Shown here in pieces: positions 35,071 through 44,544 of a stretch of DNA of 45,168 nt. Within the stretch, counting starts at the first letter, position 1; each line of letters opens with the position of its first letter. The notes beneath the pieces are model-generated. The model saw only the letters and a list, made by a program, of their open reading frames with translations, was not told the origin of the DNA and searched no databases. Location: IMG/VR virus record IMGVR_UViG_3300025674_000082, positions 1 through 45,168 of that record, one strand, 5' to 3'. Both the position numbers and the translations under genes were made by a program. This DNA comes from a virus.

Positions 35071-38018
35071 TGGCAGATAATAAATATAGATATCCTCCGG
35101 CCCCCGCAAGTGGTAGGGGAACTTTTTCGGATAGGTTAGTCGGTTTACAAATAGTTGACGGAGGAGGTCTAACGCAATCAAATTTCGAGTTTTCTACTAA
35201 CGTAGTTGAAAAATCAAATAGAAATTTTGATTTGGGGGTGTTCTCTGAACCAATTTCATTAAAAGACCTTGAAATTACAAATATTGAAGAGGCGAAGAAA
35301 ATAATAGCCAAGGACCTAAATGTATATCCTAATTATGATATCTCAAAGGTTACTTCGTTTAGTCTATATGGTTCACTAAGTAAAAGAATATCATCCTCTA
35401 TAACAAAAATAATTAACTTTTTCCCTGCGGCAATACAAGTTGATAGGGTTTATTATGATTTAAGTACAGGAAATACCGCTTACAATATTGTTTATGATGA
35501 TGTTGAGGGTACCACCACTTTTGAATTAAATGTTAATAGGTTAAAAAACCCGTTTGATATTGATTATTCTGTTAATGCAGATAGAAATTTATCTGTTAGA
35601 CCTATGGAAGTGAGTGAACTTAGAAATTTTAAGAAAAACTACTTAAAATATTCACTTTTTTTAGATAACGTTACTAAAGAATATAAAGTACTAGATTTAG
35701 AACCTTCTCTAACTTTATCCGCAGGTACCATAGAAATAATTGTCGAAGGAAATCCGTTTAGTGGTGATACAGAAACCACTAAAACTTTAGTTTTGAAACC
35801 AAATACGTTTGTAACTGATAAAGAATTTAAGGATAATTTTGATGAGGTAGAAGACTTTTTATTAAATAGGTTAATCTCACCTAAATATACCGCAGTTTTT
35901 GAAGTTATAAGGGAAACAAACAATGGAACATTCTATAAAACTAATGAAAAGATAAAATGGTCGTTAGATGGTGAATGGAATTTAGATATAAGGACTAAAA
36001 AATATGATAATTATTTAGAGCAATTAAATATTATTGCCGAAGATATTGATGAATATAAAACAAATCTAATAAGTAGATTTTTAACCACAGGGGCATTTAA
36101 AGACTTCGATACTCAGTCAAAGAATGTAGAAAAAGTTTTACAAATATACGGAAGAAGTTTTGATGAAACTAAAAAATTCATAGACGCATTATCGTTTATG
36201 AATTCAGTTAATTATATAGTAAAAAATGATATTCCGTCACAACTACTTAAAAATTTAGCACAAACATTAGGGTGGGATACTAATATATCACCAATAACAA
36301 ATGAAGGGTTTTTAAGTTCAGTGTTTGGTGACGGGGCAGATTCATTATATGAAGGACAAAGTAGAAATAAAACACCTAATGAATTAAATTATCAGTATTA
36401 TAGTAATTTAATATTAAATTCCGCTTACCTATTTAAGTCTAAAGGAACGAGAAAATCTATTGAGGCGTTAATGAGATTAATAGGTGCACCTAAAGCTTTA
36501 ATAGAGTTTAATGAGACAATTTATTTGGTTGACGGACCAATTAATATGAACAACTTTGATGAGGAGTTCAACTCAATATCAGGAGGTACAAAAGTTGATA
36601 TCTTACCAACCGAAGACCCATCAATTTTATTCTCAATTGAGGGTACTACCTACACAGGATTTACAACAGAATCGTATACTTCATTTGTTGATGTTATTAG
36701 AGATGATTATCCTGTAGATAATGAAGGGTATCCTAAGATGCAGTCTCCTACAGAAGAGTTTTTCTTTGAAAGAGGGGCGGGTTGGTATCAACAAACACCT
36801 GACCACAGGTCATTAGAGGAAGTTGACGTAACAAACTCAACATTTACTGGTCAGAACACTGATGTACAAACTACATTAGAACCATTCACATATGGACAAA
36901 AATATTTTAACAGATATGAAAATTTTCCATATATGGATTTAGGTTTTAGTATATCAAGAACTTATGATAATAATAAATCTTGGGCAAATTACGAGACCGG
37001 ATTAAGAAGAAATAAGGGAGGTGGTTATAACGCTTATTATAATGTATACGATGAAAAATTAGTACTTAATGCTAAAAATATAGAGTTAAGTTTAAATATG
37101 GGGCAAGGTATATTATATGACATATGGGACATGTCAAAGAAGTATAATTACCCAATCCCTTCAACTGGTTTAACTACACCATATCCTTCACCTGAAGGTA
37201 TTGATTGGACGGTAATTAATCCAAAACCTAAAGAAAAAACATTTTTTGAATTCGCTCAAACTTTCTATACGAATATGATTAATGTTCGTAATAGACAAAC
37301 GATAACTGACGGAAAGGGAGGGGGGTATCCAACATTACAATCATTATATTGGAAATATCTTCAGTCTGAAGAAGCGGTCGGAATACCATCGAATAAGTAT
37401 ACATACCAAAAGATGATTGATTTCACAAATGGTATCGGTGACTATTGGATGAGACTTGTCGAGCAAATGATTCCCGCTAGTACAATATGGACGGGTGGTC
37501 AAAAAATGGAAAATAATGTCTTACAGAGGCAAAAATTTGTTTGGAGAAGACAAAGAGGTTGTGAATTTATAACAATACCTTGTGTTCCATGTACATATAA
37601 AGGACAATTATTTGGGTATGATTGTACAAATCAATATGTGCAATGCGATATAACAATATCATCATTCCAAAACATATTAAATCAAAGTATCACTGAAGTT
37701 GCTAATAGTGGTGGTTATAATGTTAGTAATTGTGATTTATCTACAACAGAAAGTGAATGGTATGTGGATGTTAGATTGGAAGATGAAATCTTAGCACAAA
37801 ATAAATTTTATAATGGATACGGTTCTACGGACATACCTAATGAAACACAATGGTTTGATGGCGTGGAAAATGGATTGAAATATTTATATCAAGAAGGTTT
37901 ATATTACACTTTAAATGAAAGTGTTTTAACTATTTCTAATATTGGATGTAATGATAATTTTACTGATAAAAGACTCAGAGTTAACCTTGGGGTTAACGTT
38001 AATCTAAACTGTGGATAA
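35070..38018 (+). CDS. gpI/gp7-like baseplate wedge protein (982 aa)
   Basis: Residues about 370-490 contain the P2 gpI-type signature: DIPSQLLKNLAQTLGWDTNISP, then ILNSAYLFKSKGTRKSIEALMRLIGAPKALIEF, where LGWD and KGT...SI match the family's LGVD and KGT..AI pattern. P2 gpI corresponds to part of T4 gp7 (1032 aa), and the length here is similar. Other segments: GRGTFSDRLVGLQIVDGGGLTQSNFEFSTN near the N-terminus, and a long aromatic beta region. The C-terminal ~125 residues form a Cys-containing domain ending NLGVNVNLNCG that resembles a domain in the following protein. One-base overlaps at both ends. It probably links the wedge to the fibre proteins. Confidence 0.68.
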   Translation: MADNKYRYPPAPASGRGTFSDRLVGLQIVDGGGLTQSNFEFSTNVVEKSNRNFDLGVFSEPISLKDLEITNIEEAKKIIAKDLNVYPNYDISKVTSFSLYGSLSKRISSSITKIINFFPAAIQVDRVYYDLSTGNTAYNIVYDDVEGTTTFELNVNRLKNPFDIDYSVNADRNLSVRPMEVSELRNFKKNYLKYSLFLDNVTKEYKVLDLEPSLTLSAGTIEIIVEGNPFSGDTETTKTLVLKPNTFVTDKEFKDNFDEVEDFLLNRLISPKYTAVFEVIRETNNGTFYKTNEKIKWSLDGEWNLDIRTKKYDNYLEQLNIIAEDIDEYKTNLISRFLTTGAFKDFDTQSKNVEKVLQIYGRSFDETKKFIDALSFMNSVNYIVKNDIPSQLLKNLAQTLGWDTNISPITNEGFLSSVFGDGADSLYEGQSRNKTPNELNYQYYSNLILNSAYLFKSKGTRKSIEALMRLIGAPKALIEFNETIYLVDGPINMNNFDEEFNSISGGTKVDILPTEDPSILFSIEGTTYTGFTTESYTSFVDVIRDDYPVDNEGYPKMQSPTEEFFFERGAGWYQQTPDHRSLEEVDVTNSTFTGQNTDVQTTLEPFTYGQKYFNRYENFPYMDLGFSISRTYDNNKSWANYETGLRRNKGGGYNAYYNVYDEKLVLNAKNIELSLNMGQGILYDIWDMSKKYNYPIPSTGLTTPYPSPEGIDWTVINPKPKEKTFFEFAQTFYTNMINVRNRQTITDGKGGGYPTLQSLYWKYLQSEEAVGIPSNKYTYQKMIDFTNGIGDYWMRLVEQMIPASTIWTGGQKMENNVLQRQKFVWRRQRGCEFITIPCVPCTYKGQLFGYDCTNQYVQCDITISSFQNILNQSITEVANSGGYNVSNCDLSTTESEWYVDVRLEDEILAQNKFYNGYGSTDIPNETQWFDGVENGLKYLYQEGLYYTLNESVLTISNIGCNDNFTDKRLRVNLGVNVNLNCG

Positions 38019-41000
38019 TGGCTTTATATAGTTTTACAGCTTGTACGGGGAATAATAATATCGGTAATATTATCGTTAGTGCTGATACTTCAGTGATATC
38101 TGGAGGTACAGTACCACCGATAACACTCTTTAACGAAACTTTTAGTGGTATGTGTTATACTTGGGATGGTACCACCACGACAGGTTCTCCTGATATAACA
38201 CTTACTGGTAGTTCTGAGTTTGATACTCAGGATTGTGGTGATGTTTGTAGGGACGATTACAGTATTAGAATAAGTGGATGTACAGGTCAAGGAACGTGGA
38301 TTTTAGGTTCCTTAAGTCCAAATCTTACATATGTTGAAGGTGATTCAATACATATAACATCATCAACCATAAATGGTTGTTTTGAGGTGTTAAGTGATGG
38401 GTACGCTTCACAAAATTACTTATTAAATGGTGATGATAATGTTACAGGTCCTTATGTTGGATGTAGCGGTTGTACTGGTGACTACTGCAACTATCAAGAC
38501 GTGATGATTCTATTAGATGAGTCGGGCAGTATTGATTATGGTGAATGGGAATATATGATAAGTGGTGTTACTAACATTGTAGAAGGACTTAAATTATCTA
38601 TGGACTCAAATGCTACTCAAGTAGGTATCATGAGATGGGCTGCTTGTACTCAAGTTAACACTTTAGTGGGACTAACTTCAGATTATGATACGGTTTACAA
38701 TGCATTAACAGGGGCTACCAAATTATATAGTGGTACTACACAACCATCTAGAGCTATAAGGACTGCTTATAATACTTTAACAGGTTCTTCAGTAACTGAG
38801 GCTGAAAAAAATATAGTTTTAATTACTGATGGCTCATTAAATGATTTTGATGATGACTCATGTAATATTGGTTATAGTTCAACACAATTATGTAATAATA
38901 TAAAGGCCGGAACGTTTAGTAACGGTCAAGTTATGAAAATCCTAACTGTGGGTATAGGAAGTGGCTCAAATTCAGATGAATTATCGGCACTTTCATCTGG
39001 CTCAGAGTTCTCGTTCGAAGCTAATACTTTTGAAGTGTTTAGAGATGTTACATCATTATTAATACCTGACTTGACTTGTGAAGATACACCAGACCCTGGT
39101 ACGACAGATGTTTGGTTAGGTGTGGATTGTTGTGGAATTAATAATGACATTTTAATAGGCATAAACGACCAAATATCTATAACACCTTCAACAGATGCGG
39201 TAGTATTTAATGGAAACTGTTACTATTTTGATAGTTTAAGTGCAGGTACAATTGATTACTTAGCATTAAGTGGTGATGTTGTTACTTGCTCATTTAGTGG
39301 ATGCCCTACTTGTCCAACACCAACCCCAACACCAACTCAGACGCAAGGAATAACACTCACACCAACACCTACATTAACGAGTACCCCAACTCCAACACCT
39401 AGCGACCCTATTACCTCAAATAAATTTATTGGATGTAACTCAGGACTAATTTATTCTTTATATGATAGTGGTAATAATCAAATTTACGGTACTACAAATA
39501 CAGTATACTTTATTGAAACTACAGGTTCCACTACCCCAAACATACTTGATAAATGTGTCACTGCTACCGATTCTGCTTCTACTAATATAGTAGTCACTGG
39601 TGGTGGGATAACTTTAAGTGCTACCACATCATGTAATACCTTAGAATGTATAAAATGTAGACAAGGTACGACAAATGGTGTTTATCAATATGTCGATTGT
39701 TGTGGTGTAGTAAAAAATGGCAACTCGGTGGGTCAAACAATATGTTATGATAGAGATTATGTTACTACAGGAATTATTGAATCGACAAGTCCGTGTACCA
39801 GTTCTTGTGATGGAGGTGACTTGACATACACATTTTTAGTTAATGGTACTTGTTTAAATAGTAGTGGTGGTACGATTACAATATTCCCGTCAGGAGGTAT
39901 AAAACCGTACACTATACAAAATAACGGGACTTTACCAACATTAACTGGTTATAGTACTTTTGAGTACACAGGGTTAACTGAGGGTATATATGGATTCACG
40001 TTAAATGATAGTAGTGGGGGCTCAAACCAAACAATAAACTTTAGTGTAATTGTTGAAGGTTGTTTGGGTGTTTCGGCATCTAAAACGAATGCTACTTGTG
40101 GAAATAATAACGGTTCATTTACAATAACGGGAGACTCGAATTCTTTACCGTATAATTATGAAATTTATAGAAATTCTAATATAGCTTTTAGCGGTTTAAC
40201 AACTGGTAAAATAATAACATTAAATAATCTCACAAGTGGAGAATATTATGGTGTAGTTACAGATTACGGAGGGGCGACAGCTCAGACCACTAATTATACT
40301 ATTACAAGTGGCACGTCTTTAGACTTCGGATACACTGTTACAGGAAGTTCAATATGTAATAATACTATAGGTGCTGCTAGAATTACAGGTGAGACAGGTA
40401 CTGCTCCGTATACTTACTTATGGAATGATGGGCAAACTGGCTCAACCGCAACAGGATTGACGTATGGGACCACTTCGGTAATTGTAACCGACTCAAGTGG
40501 TTGTACTAAAACTAAACAAGTTACAATACCACAAATACAAGGACTTGGTATTGGTAGTTTAACAACGACACAAGCGACTTGTTCTAATTTAGACGGAACG
40601 GCTACGGTTGTAATAACTGGTGGTAGTTCACCGTTTATATATTCTGCAGATACAGGTGCTTCTACAGGTTATATCACTGATACTACATATACATTCACAG
40701 GATTAAATGGTAATCATATATTAAGAATTCTAGACTCAGAATTTTGTGATATTACCCAAAGCGTAAACGTACCATCTACCGCGGGTTTTGGAAACGTTTC
40801 AGTTAATACATCAAATGCGGTCTGTGGTAATAATGGAGAAATAACAATAAGTGTTGACGGAGTACCCACCCAACTTACCTATTCAATAACAGGTAGTACA
40901 GGTAATACTTCATCGGTACAAACCACATTACAAACACATACATTTAGTAATTTAAAAAGTGACACGTACATTGTTAAAGTATCAAATAATAACTTATGTG

Positions 41001-42820
41001 AATATATAGACACTGTAACGATAAATAATGAAAACAAATTTAATGTAAGTACTTCAGTATCTGACACGTCTTGTGGTTTATTTAATGGTTCGGTTGATAT
41101 AAGTGTAACATCAGGTGCTACTGCATTAAGTTATCCCTTTGATTATATAATCAGAAGAGTAAGTGATAATACAGTAATATATCAAAATATTGATTCACCA
41201 TATTCTTCAGATACTGTAAATAATTTAGCAGGTACTACTTACAAAGTAATTGTAACTGACAATAATGGGTGTACTGTTGAAGATTTCTTTACTGTTAGTG
41301 CATCTAACGGAGTTTTAGCTACTCTACAAAAGACAGATTGCCAAACAGGAAATGATGGTAGTTTAAACTTAGTTATATTCCAAGGGACTCCACCATTTAC
41401 AGTTAATTGGTCAGATAATGTTAATAATCAGACTGGTTTTACTATAAATAACTTATCAGGAGATACTTACTCTGCGAATATTACCGATAATAATGGGTGT
41501 AGTTTAACTGTTAGTAATGTTATAACATGCGCACAAGAAAAGGCTGAGGGATACTCAATTAATAATATTTGTGACACTAACTTTATAACAACCACGGGTA
41601 ATAAGAGAAGTTTCTATACTATGTTAAATGAGTCTTTCTTAGACGCGTCTAGTGGTAATACTAATTGTGTTTTAGAAAGTGCTATTTTTACAGCAAACTT
41701 TGTTGTTAGTTCTACTACCGTTTCTTATAATTTTAGTGAGGAATTTTATACCGGAACAACACTTACAGACGTACCTAGTGATAACCTATGGGCAGATACT
41801 TTAGATGGATTTTTAAGTGGTATTGGTGAATTAGAATCATATGATATAAATTTATTCAATAATCAGTATACTTTAATTTCTGATTGTAATGGTGATGAGG
41901 ACCCATTAAGAGGTGCTTATGTTGAATTAGGGTTAGATATTGATATAACTGTTAACTGTATAACACCACCGGGTCCTGACCCAACACCATCGGTAACTCC
42001 AACAAGAACTTCGGCACCAACACCAACACCGACATCAACTTTAACACCAACTCCTAGTACTACACCTACTTTAACACCAACACCTACACACACAAGTACA
42101 CCAACTACGACGCCCACATTTGGTCTAACACCTACCCCAACCACTACTATAGGTTTAACACCTACACCAACTCCTACTATAACATTAACGTCAACAAATA
42201 CACCGACGACTACATCAACTCCGACACCTACATCAACTCCGACACCTACAAACACACCACCAGTTCAACCTAAGGCTCTATTATTTATACTTGAACAATC
42301 AAATAATGTTGATTTCGCCACCTATATGTACAACAACGGCTCGACATTCTATGGATTTGGATTAGATTACGCACCGACATCGGATAGTGATGTTACTTTA
42401 TTCATGGACTGGGATGGTTGGTTTGATGGTACCGCACCTACAGTTATTGAAACAGATATACCTCAGACTACAGGTGGGTTAGATACATACGGTAATATAA
42501 AAACCGAATTTAACTTCGAGACTACACAAGTACCTCAAGGAACCGCAACTGATGCTTGGTATATATGGTTAATACCTCAATCTATGTTAGGAGGAAGTGA
42601 TAAGAGACAAACATACATCGGATATAATATTAATAATAGCCCGACATCACTAACTTCACAACCAATGACAAGTAGTATATATCAGTATGGAGGTAATTAT
42701 ACTGGTAGTAATTGGATTAATGATACCTATAGAATGTACACCACACACCCAGGACTTGCATTTAGCATTTCAACCAATAATATAAGAACAATTTATTTTA
42801 AGGGAGATACTGTTGAATAA
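38018..42820 (+). CDS. Tail adhesin-like protein: VWA domain, SprB-like repeats and Thr-Pro linkers (1600 aa)
   Basis: Domain order: Cys-rich N-terminal module (1-155, ends GCSGCTGDYC); von Willebrand A domain (about 158-350) with MIDAS residues Asp167, Ser169, Ser171 (DESGS), Thr at 240/241 and Asp271 (ITDGS); second Cys-rich module ending CPTCPTP; Thr-Pro linker (about 432-464); another Cys-rich module; about seven SprB-like repeats (about 602-1174) of 70-90 residues with the pattern C-x-N/G-x-G, PYTYLWNDG, VTDSSGCT; a domain shared with the upstream protein (about 1176-1315); a long Thr-Pro linker (about 1316-1415); and a C-terminal beta domain (about 1416-1600). SprB repeats are typical of the flavobacterial gliding adhesin. 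No signal peptide, so it is a virion part rather than an exported host protein. Likely a host-contact fibre or tail decoration. Confidence 0.75.
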   Translation: MALYSFTACTGNNNIGNIIVSADTSVISGGTVPPITLFNETFSGMCYTWDGTTTTGSPDITLTGSSEFDTQDCGDVCRDDYSIRISGCTGQGTWILGSLSPNLTYVEGDSIHITSSTINGCFEVLSDGYASQNYLLNGDDNVTGPYVGCSGCTGDYCNYQDVMILLDESGSIDYGEWEYMISGVTNIVEGLKLSMDSNATQVGIMRWAACTQVNTLVGLTSDYDTVYNALTGATKLYSGTTQPSRAIRTAYNTLTGSSVTEAEKNIVLITDGSLNDFDDDSCNIGYSSTQLCNNIKAGTFSNGQVMKILTVGIGSGSNSDELSALSSGSEFSFEANTFEVFRDVTSLLIPDLTCEDTPDPGTTDVWLGVDCCGINNDILIGINDQISITPSTDAVVFNGNCYYFDSLSAGTIDYLALSGDVVTCSFSGCPTCPTPTPTPTQTQGITLTPTPTLTSTPTPTPSDPITSNKFIGCNSGLIYSLYDSGNNQIYGTTNTVYFIETTGSTTPNILDKCVTATDSASTNIVVTGGGITLSATTSCNTLECIKCRQGTTNGVYQYVDCCGVVKNGNSVGQTICYDRDYVTTGIIESTSPCTSSCDGGDLTYTFLVNGTCLNSSGGTITIFPSGGIKPYTIQNNGTLPTLTGYSTFEYTGLTEGIYGFTLNDSSGGSNQTINFSVIVEGCLGVSASKTNATCGNNNGSFTITGDSNSLPYNYEIYRNSNIAFSGLTTGKIITLNNLTSGEYYGVVTDYGGATAQTTNYTITSGTSLDFGYTVTGSSICNNTIGAARITGETGTAPYTYLWNDGQTGSTATGLTYGTTSVIVTDSSGCTKTKQVTIPQIQGLGIGSLTTTQATCSNLDGTATVVITGGSSPFIYSADTGASTGYITDTTYTFTGLNGNHILRILDSEFCDITQSVNVPSTAGFGNVSVNTSNAVCGNNGEITISVDGVPTQLTYSITGSTGNTSSVQTTLQTHTFSNLKSDTYIVKVSNNNLCEYIDTVTINNENKFNVSTSVSDTSCGLFNGSVDISVTSGATALSYPFDYIIRRVSDNTVIYQNIDSPYSSDTVNNLAGTTYKVIVTDNNGCTVEDFFTVSASNGVLATLQKTDCQTGNDGSLNLVIFQGTPPFTVNWSDNVNNQTGFTINNLSGDTYSANITDNNGCSLTVSNVITCAQEKAEGYSINNICDTNFITTTGNKRSFYTMLNESFLDASSGNTNCVLESAIFTANFVVSSTTVSYNFSEEFYTGTTLTDVPSDNLWADTLDGFLSGIGELESYDINLFNNQYTLISDCNGDEDPLRGAYVELGLDIDITVNCITPPGPDPTPSVTPTRTSAPTPTPTSTLTPTPSTTPTLTPTPTHTSTPTTTPTFGLTPTPTTTIGLTPTPTPTITLTSTNTPTTTSTPTPTSTPTPTNTPPVQPKALLFILEQSNNVDFATYMYNNGSTFYGFGLDYAPTSDSDVTLFMDWDGWFDGTAPTVIETDIPQTTGGLDTYGNIKTEFNFETTQVPQGTATDAWYIWLIPQSMLGGSDKRQTYIGYNINNSPTSLTSQPMTSSIYQYGGNYTGSNWINDTYRMYTTHPGLAFSISTNNIRTIYFKGDTVE
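39313..39412 (+). repeat. First Thr-Pro coding repeat tract
   Basis: ACACC/CCAAC-type short repeats encode a TPTPTPTQTQ...TPTPTPS linker inside the 1600-aa gene. The tract is a simple-sequence element that can slip and change linker length. Confidence 0.8.
41965..42262 (+). repeat. Second, longer Thr-Pro coding repeat tract
   Basis: About 300 bases of degenerate ACACCAACACCT-like units encode a roughly 100-residue Thr/Pro/Ser linker before the C-terminal domain. It gives an artefactual Val-Gly open frame on the other strand. Confidence 0.85.
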
Positions 42821-42845
42821 TTTTATAGAATACTAACTTTGATAG

Positions 42846-42862
42846 TATTTATTATAAAAAAA
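42846..42862 (+). promoter_or_regulatory. Putative late promoter leader before the 557-aa fibre gene
   Basis: TATTTAT at 42846-42852, then TATAAAAAAAGAG and the ATG at 42867. It is the closest match to the leader at 13157. A 7-bp inverted repeat (AATACTA 42829-42835, TAGTATT 42843-42849) overlaps its 5' side. Confidence 0.5.
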
Positions 42863-42866
42863 GAGA

Positions 42867-44540
42867 ATGGCTTTTGAGTATAAAAATCCTAACGCTTCTG
42901 GGGGTACTATAGTTAGTTCATTTGACGTTGTTGGTTATGATGAAACTACAGGTGTAAATTTTAGTGTACATACAATAGGTGGTTATATGGAAGTTTGGTC
43001 GTTAGGTGACCTAAATTATACTATACCTAGTGGTTCGACAGGAAATATAAGATATAGTGGTAATACTATACCTATAACATATACACAAGGTTTAACCACC
43101 CCTATCACTACCAATAGTAGTATTATGATAGAATCTGATGGTATTTCATCAGGTAGAAGAAGATTGGGTATGTTAGTTTATGTTCATGAAACTGACAAAA
43201 CATATCAATATCGAATTAATGATTATGAAAATCTTTTTAATGCCGCTAGTGGGGCCACAACTGTAAACTCAACAACAGGACAATATACAATTAATAACTC
43301 AACAACTGAAGGTCAAGACTTTATTAATTTATGGCTTGATTCATCTATAGAAGGGGTTAGTGGTGTAACTAAAGAAAACGCTAGATGGGTTATTTTTCAT
43401 GATACCGATACATTTATTACTGGAGGTACTTATAATTCAGGGACTACTACACTCACTTTATCTAGAAATGACGGACAAGATATTGATGTAACAGGTTTTA
43501 GTGCGTCGGGTTTAGTTAGTGTTTCTGCTAACACTGGTTTAGGTATTGAAAACGATGTATTATACACTACCTATAACACACTATTGGATTCTAGTTTATC
43601 AATGGCTGAAACAATAGGTGGTTTAGAGGCGGGAACTACAGTGGCTGACATTAGCGGAGACACATTCGTAAGCCTGTTTAACGATTTATTGTTCCCAACC
43701 GTAAATCCTACATATACAATACCGACAATTAGTATAGGTGGAGTTGGTAACTCAACTAGAGAGGTTGGTACAACACTTAGTTTATCTATAACCGCATCTG
43801 CAACTAAAAATGATTCGGGAAATTTCACACAGTTAAGGGTATTAAGAGATGGTAGTGCATTGGTTACAGATACTACTATGACTATATCTTCGGCTACTGA
43901 TGTGCCTGACCAGTTTGGATACAGTAACCCTAATAATCCAAACTCAGGTTTTACTTTAAATAGTAGTCCTTATTCTGAGTCTTATACTGTACCCGCACCT
44001 GGCGGGTCATCTACATCGACAAGTACACAATATAGAGTTGATGGTAATTATGATGCAGGTCTTGCCAAAAACGATAATAAGGGTAGTGTAGATACAAGAA
44101 CACCTGTAGTTAGAAGTGTAAACGCACCACAAGCAGCATCAAACAATTTTCAAAGCAGTCAATACACTTACACAGGTATATACCCGTATTTTTGGGGTGT
44201 TTCTACAACTCAACCAACTGCGAGTGATATAGTTGATGAAATAACAGGTGGTACTGCGAATAAAGTACTATCCTCGGCTTCAAGTACTATTACAATAACT
44301 TTTGGAGCTAGCTCTCAATATTTATGGTTTGCTCATTTTACTAATTATACAAATAAAACAGTATGGTATGTTGACGCATTAAACAGCGGTAGTATTGGAG
44401 GTGGTACAAATTTATTTGGCACACCCACAACAAATTCAGTTAACAGTCCTGATGGGTATTGGTCAGGAATAAACTTTGAGATATATATAAGTAACTATCA
44501 AACATCAACAACTGGTAGTATGCAATTAAGAAATTCGTGA
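42867..44540 (+). CDS. Probable tail fibre protein (557 aa)
   Basis: Gly/Ser/Thr-rich, beta-type sequence without Cys. The start (MAFEYKNPNASGGTIVSSFDVVGYDETTGVNFSVHT) and repeated strands such as YTIPSGSTGNIRYSG, GTYNSGTTTLTLSRNDGQDIDVTGFSASG and TNTGLGIENDVLY-type turns are characteristic of trimeric fibre shafts. A central Ig-like stretch (YTIPTISIGGVGNSTREVGTTLSLSITASATKN, about 285-320) and a C-terminal globular part (YLWFAHFTNYTNKTVWYVDAL) follow. It has its own late-type leader and lies 4 bases before the collagen-like gene, so both are probably host-contact components made together. The receptor is unknown. Confidence 0.65.
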   Translation: MAFEYKNPNASGGTIVSSFDVVGYDETTGVNFSVHTIGGYMEVWSLGDLNYTIPSGSTGNIRYSGNTIPITYTQGLTTPITTNSSIMIESDGISSGRRRLGMLVYVHETDKTYQYRINDYENLFNAASGATTVNSTTGQYTINNSTTEGQDFINLWLDSSIEGVSGVTKENARWVIFHDTDTFITGGTYNSGTTTLTLSRNDGQDIDVTGFSASGLVSVSANTGLGIENDVLYTTYNTLLDSSLSMAETIGGLEAGTTVADISGDTFVSLFNDLLFPTVNPTYTIPTISIGGVGNSTREVGTTLSLSITASATKNDSGNFTQLRVLRDGSALVTDTTMTISSATDVPDQFGYSNPNNPNSGFTLNSSPYSESYTVPAPGGSSTSTSTQYRVDGNYDAGLAKNDNKGSVDTRTPVVRSVNAPQAASNNFQSSQYTYTGIYPYFWGVSTTQPTASDIVDEITGGTANKVLSSASSTITITFGASSQYLWFAHFTNYTNKTVWYVDALNSGSIGGGTNLFGTPTTNSVNSPDGYWSGINFEIYISNYQTSTTGSMQLRNS

Positions 44541-44544
44541 TAAC

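Noticed and set aside
41917-42255. Minus-strand open frame of Val-Gly repeats
   Set aside because: It is the antisense reading of the Thr-Pro linker tract and has no leader or gene context of its own.
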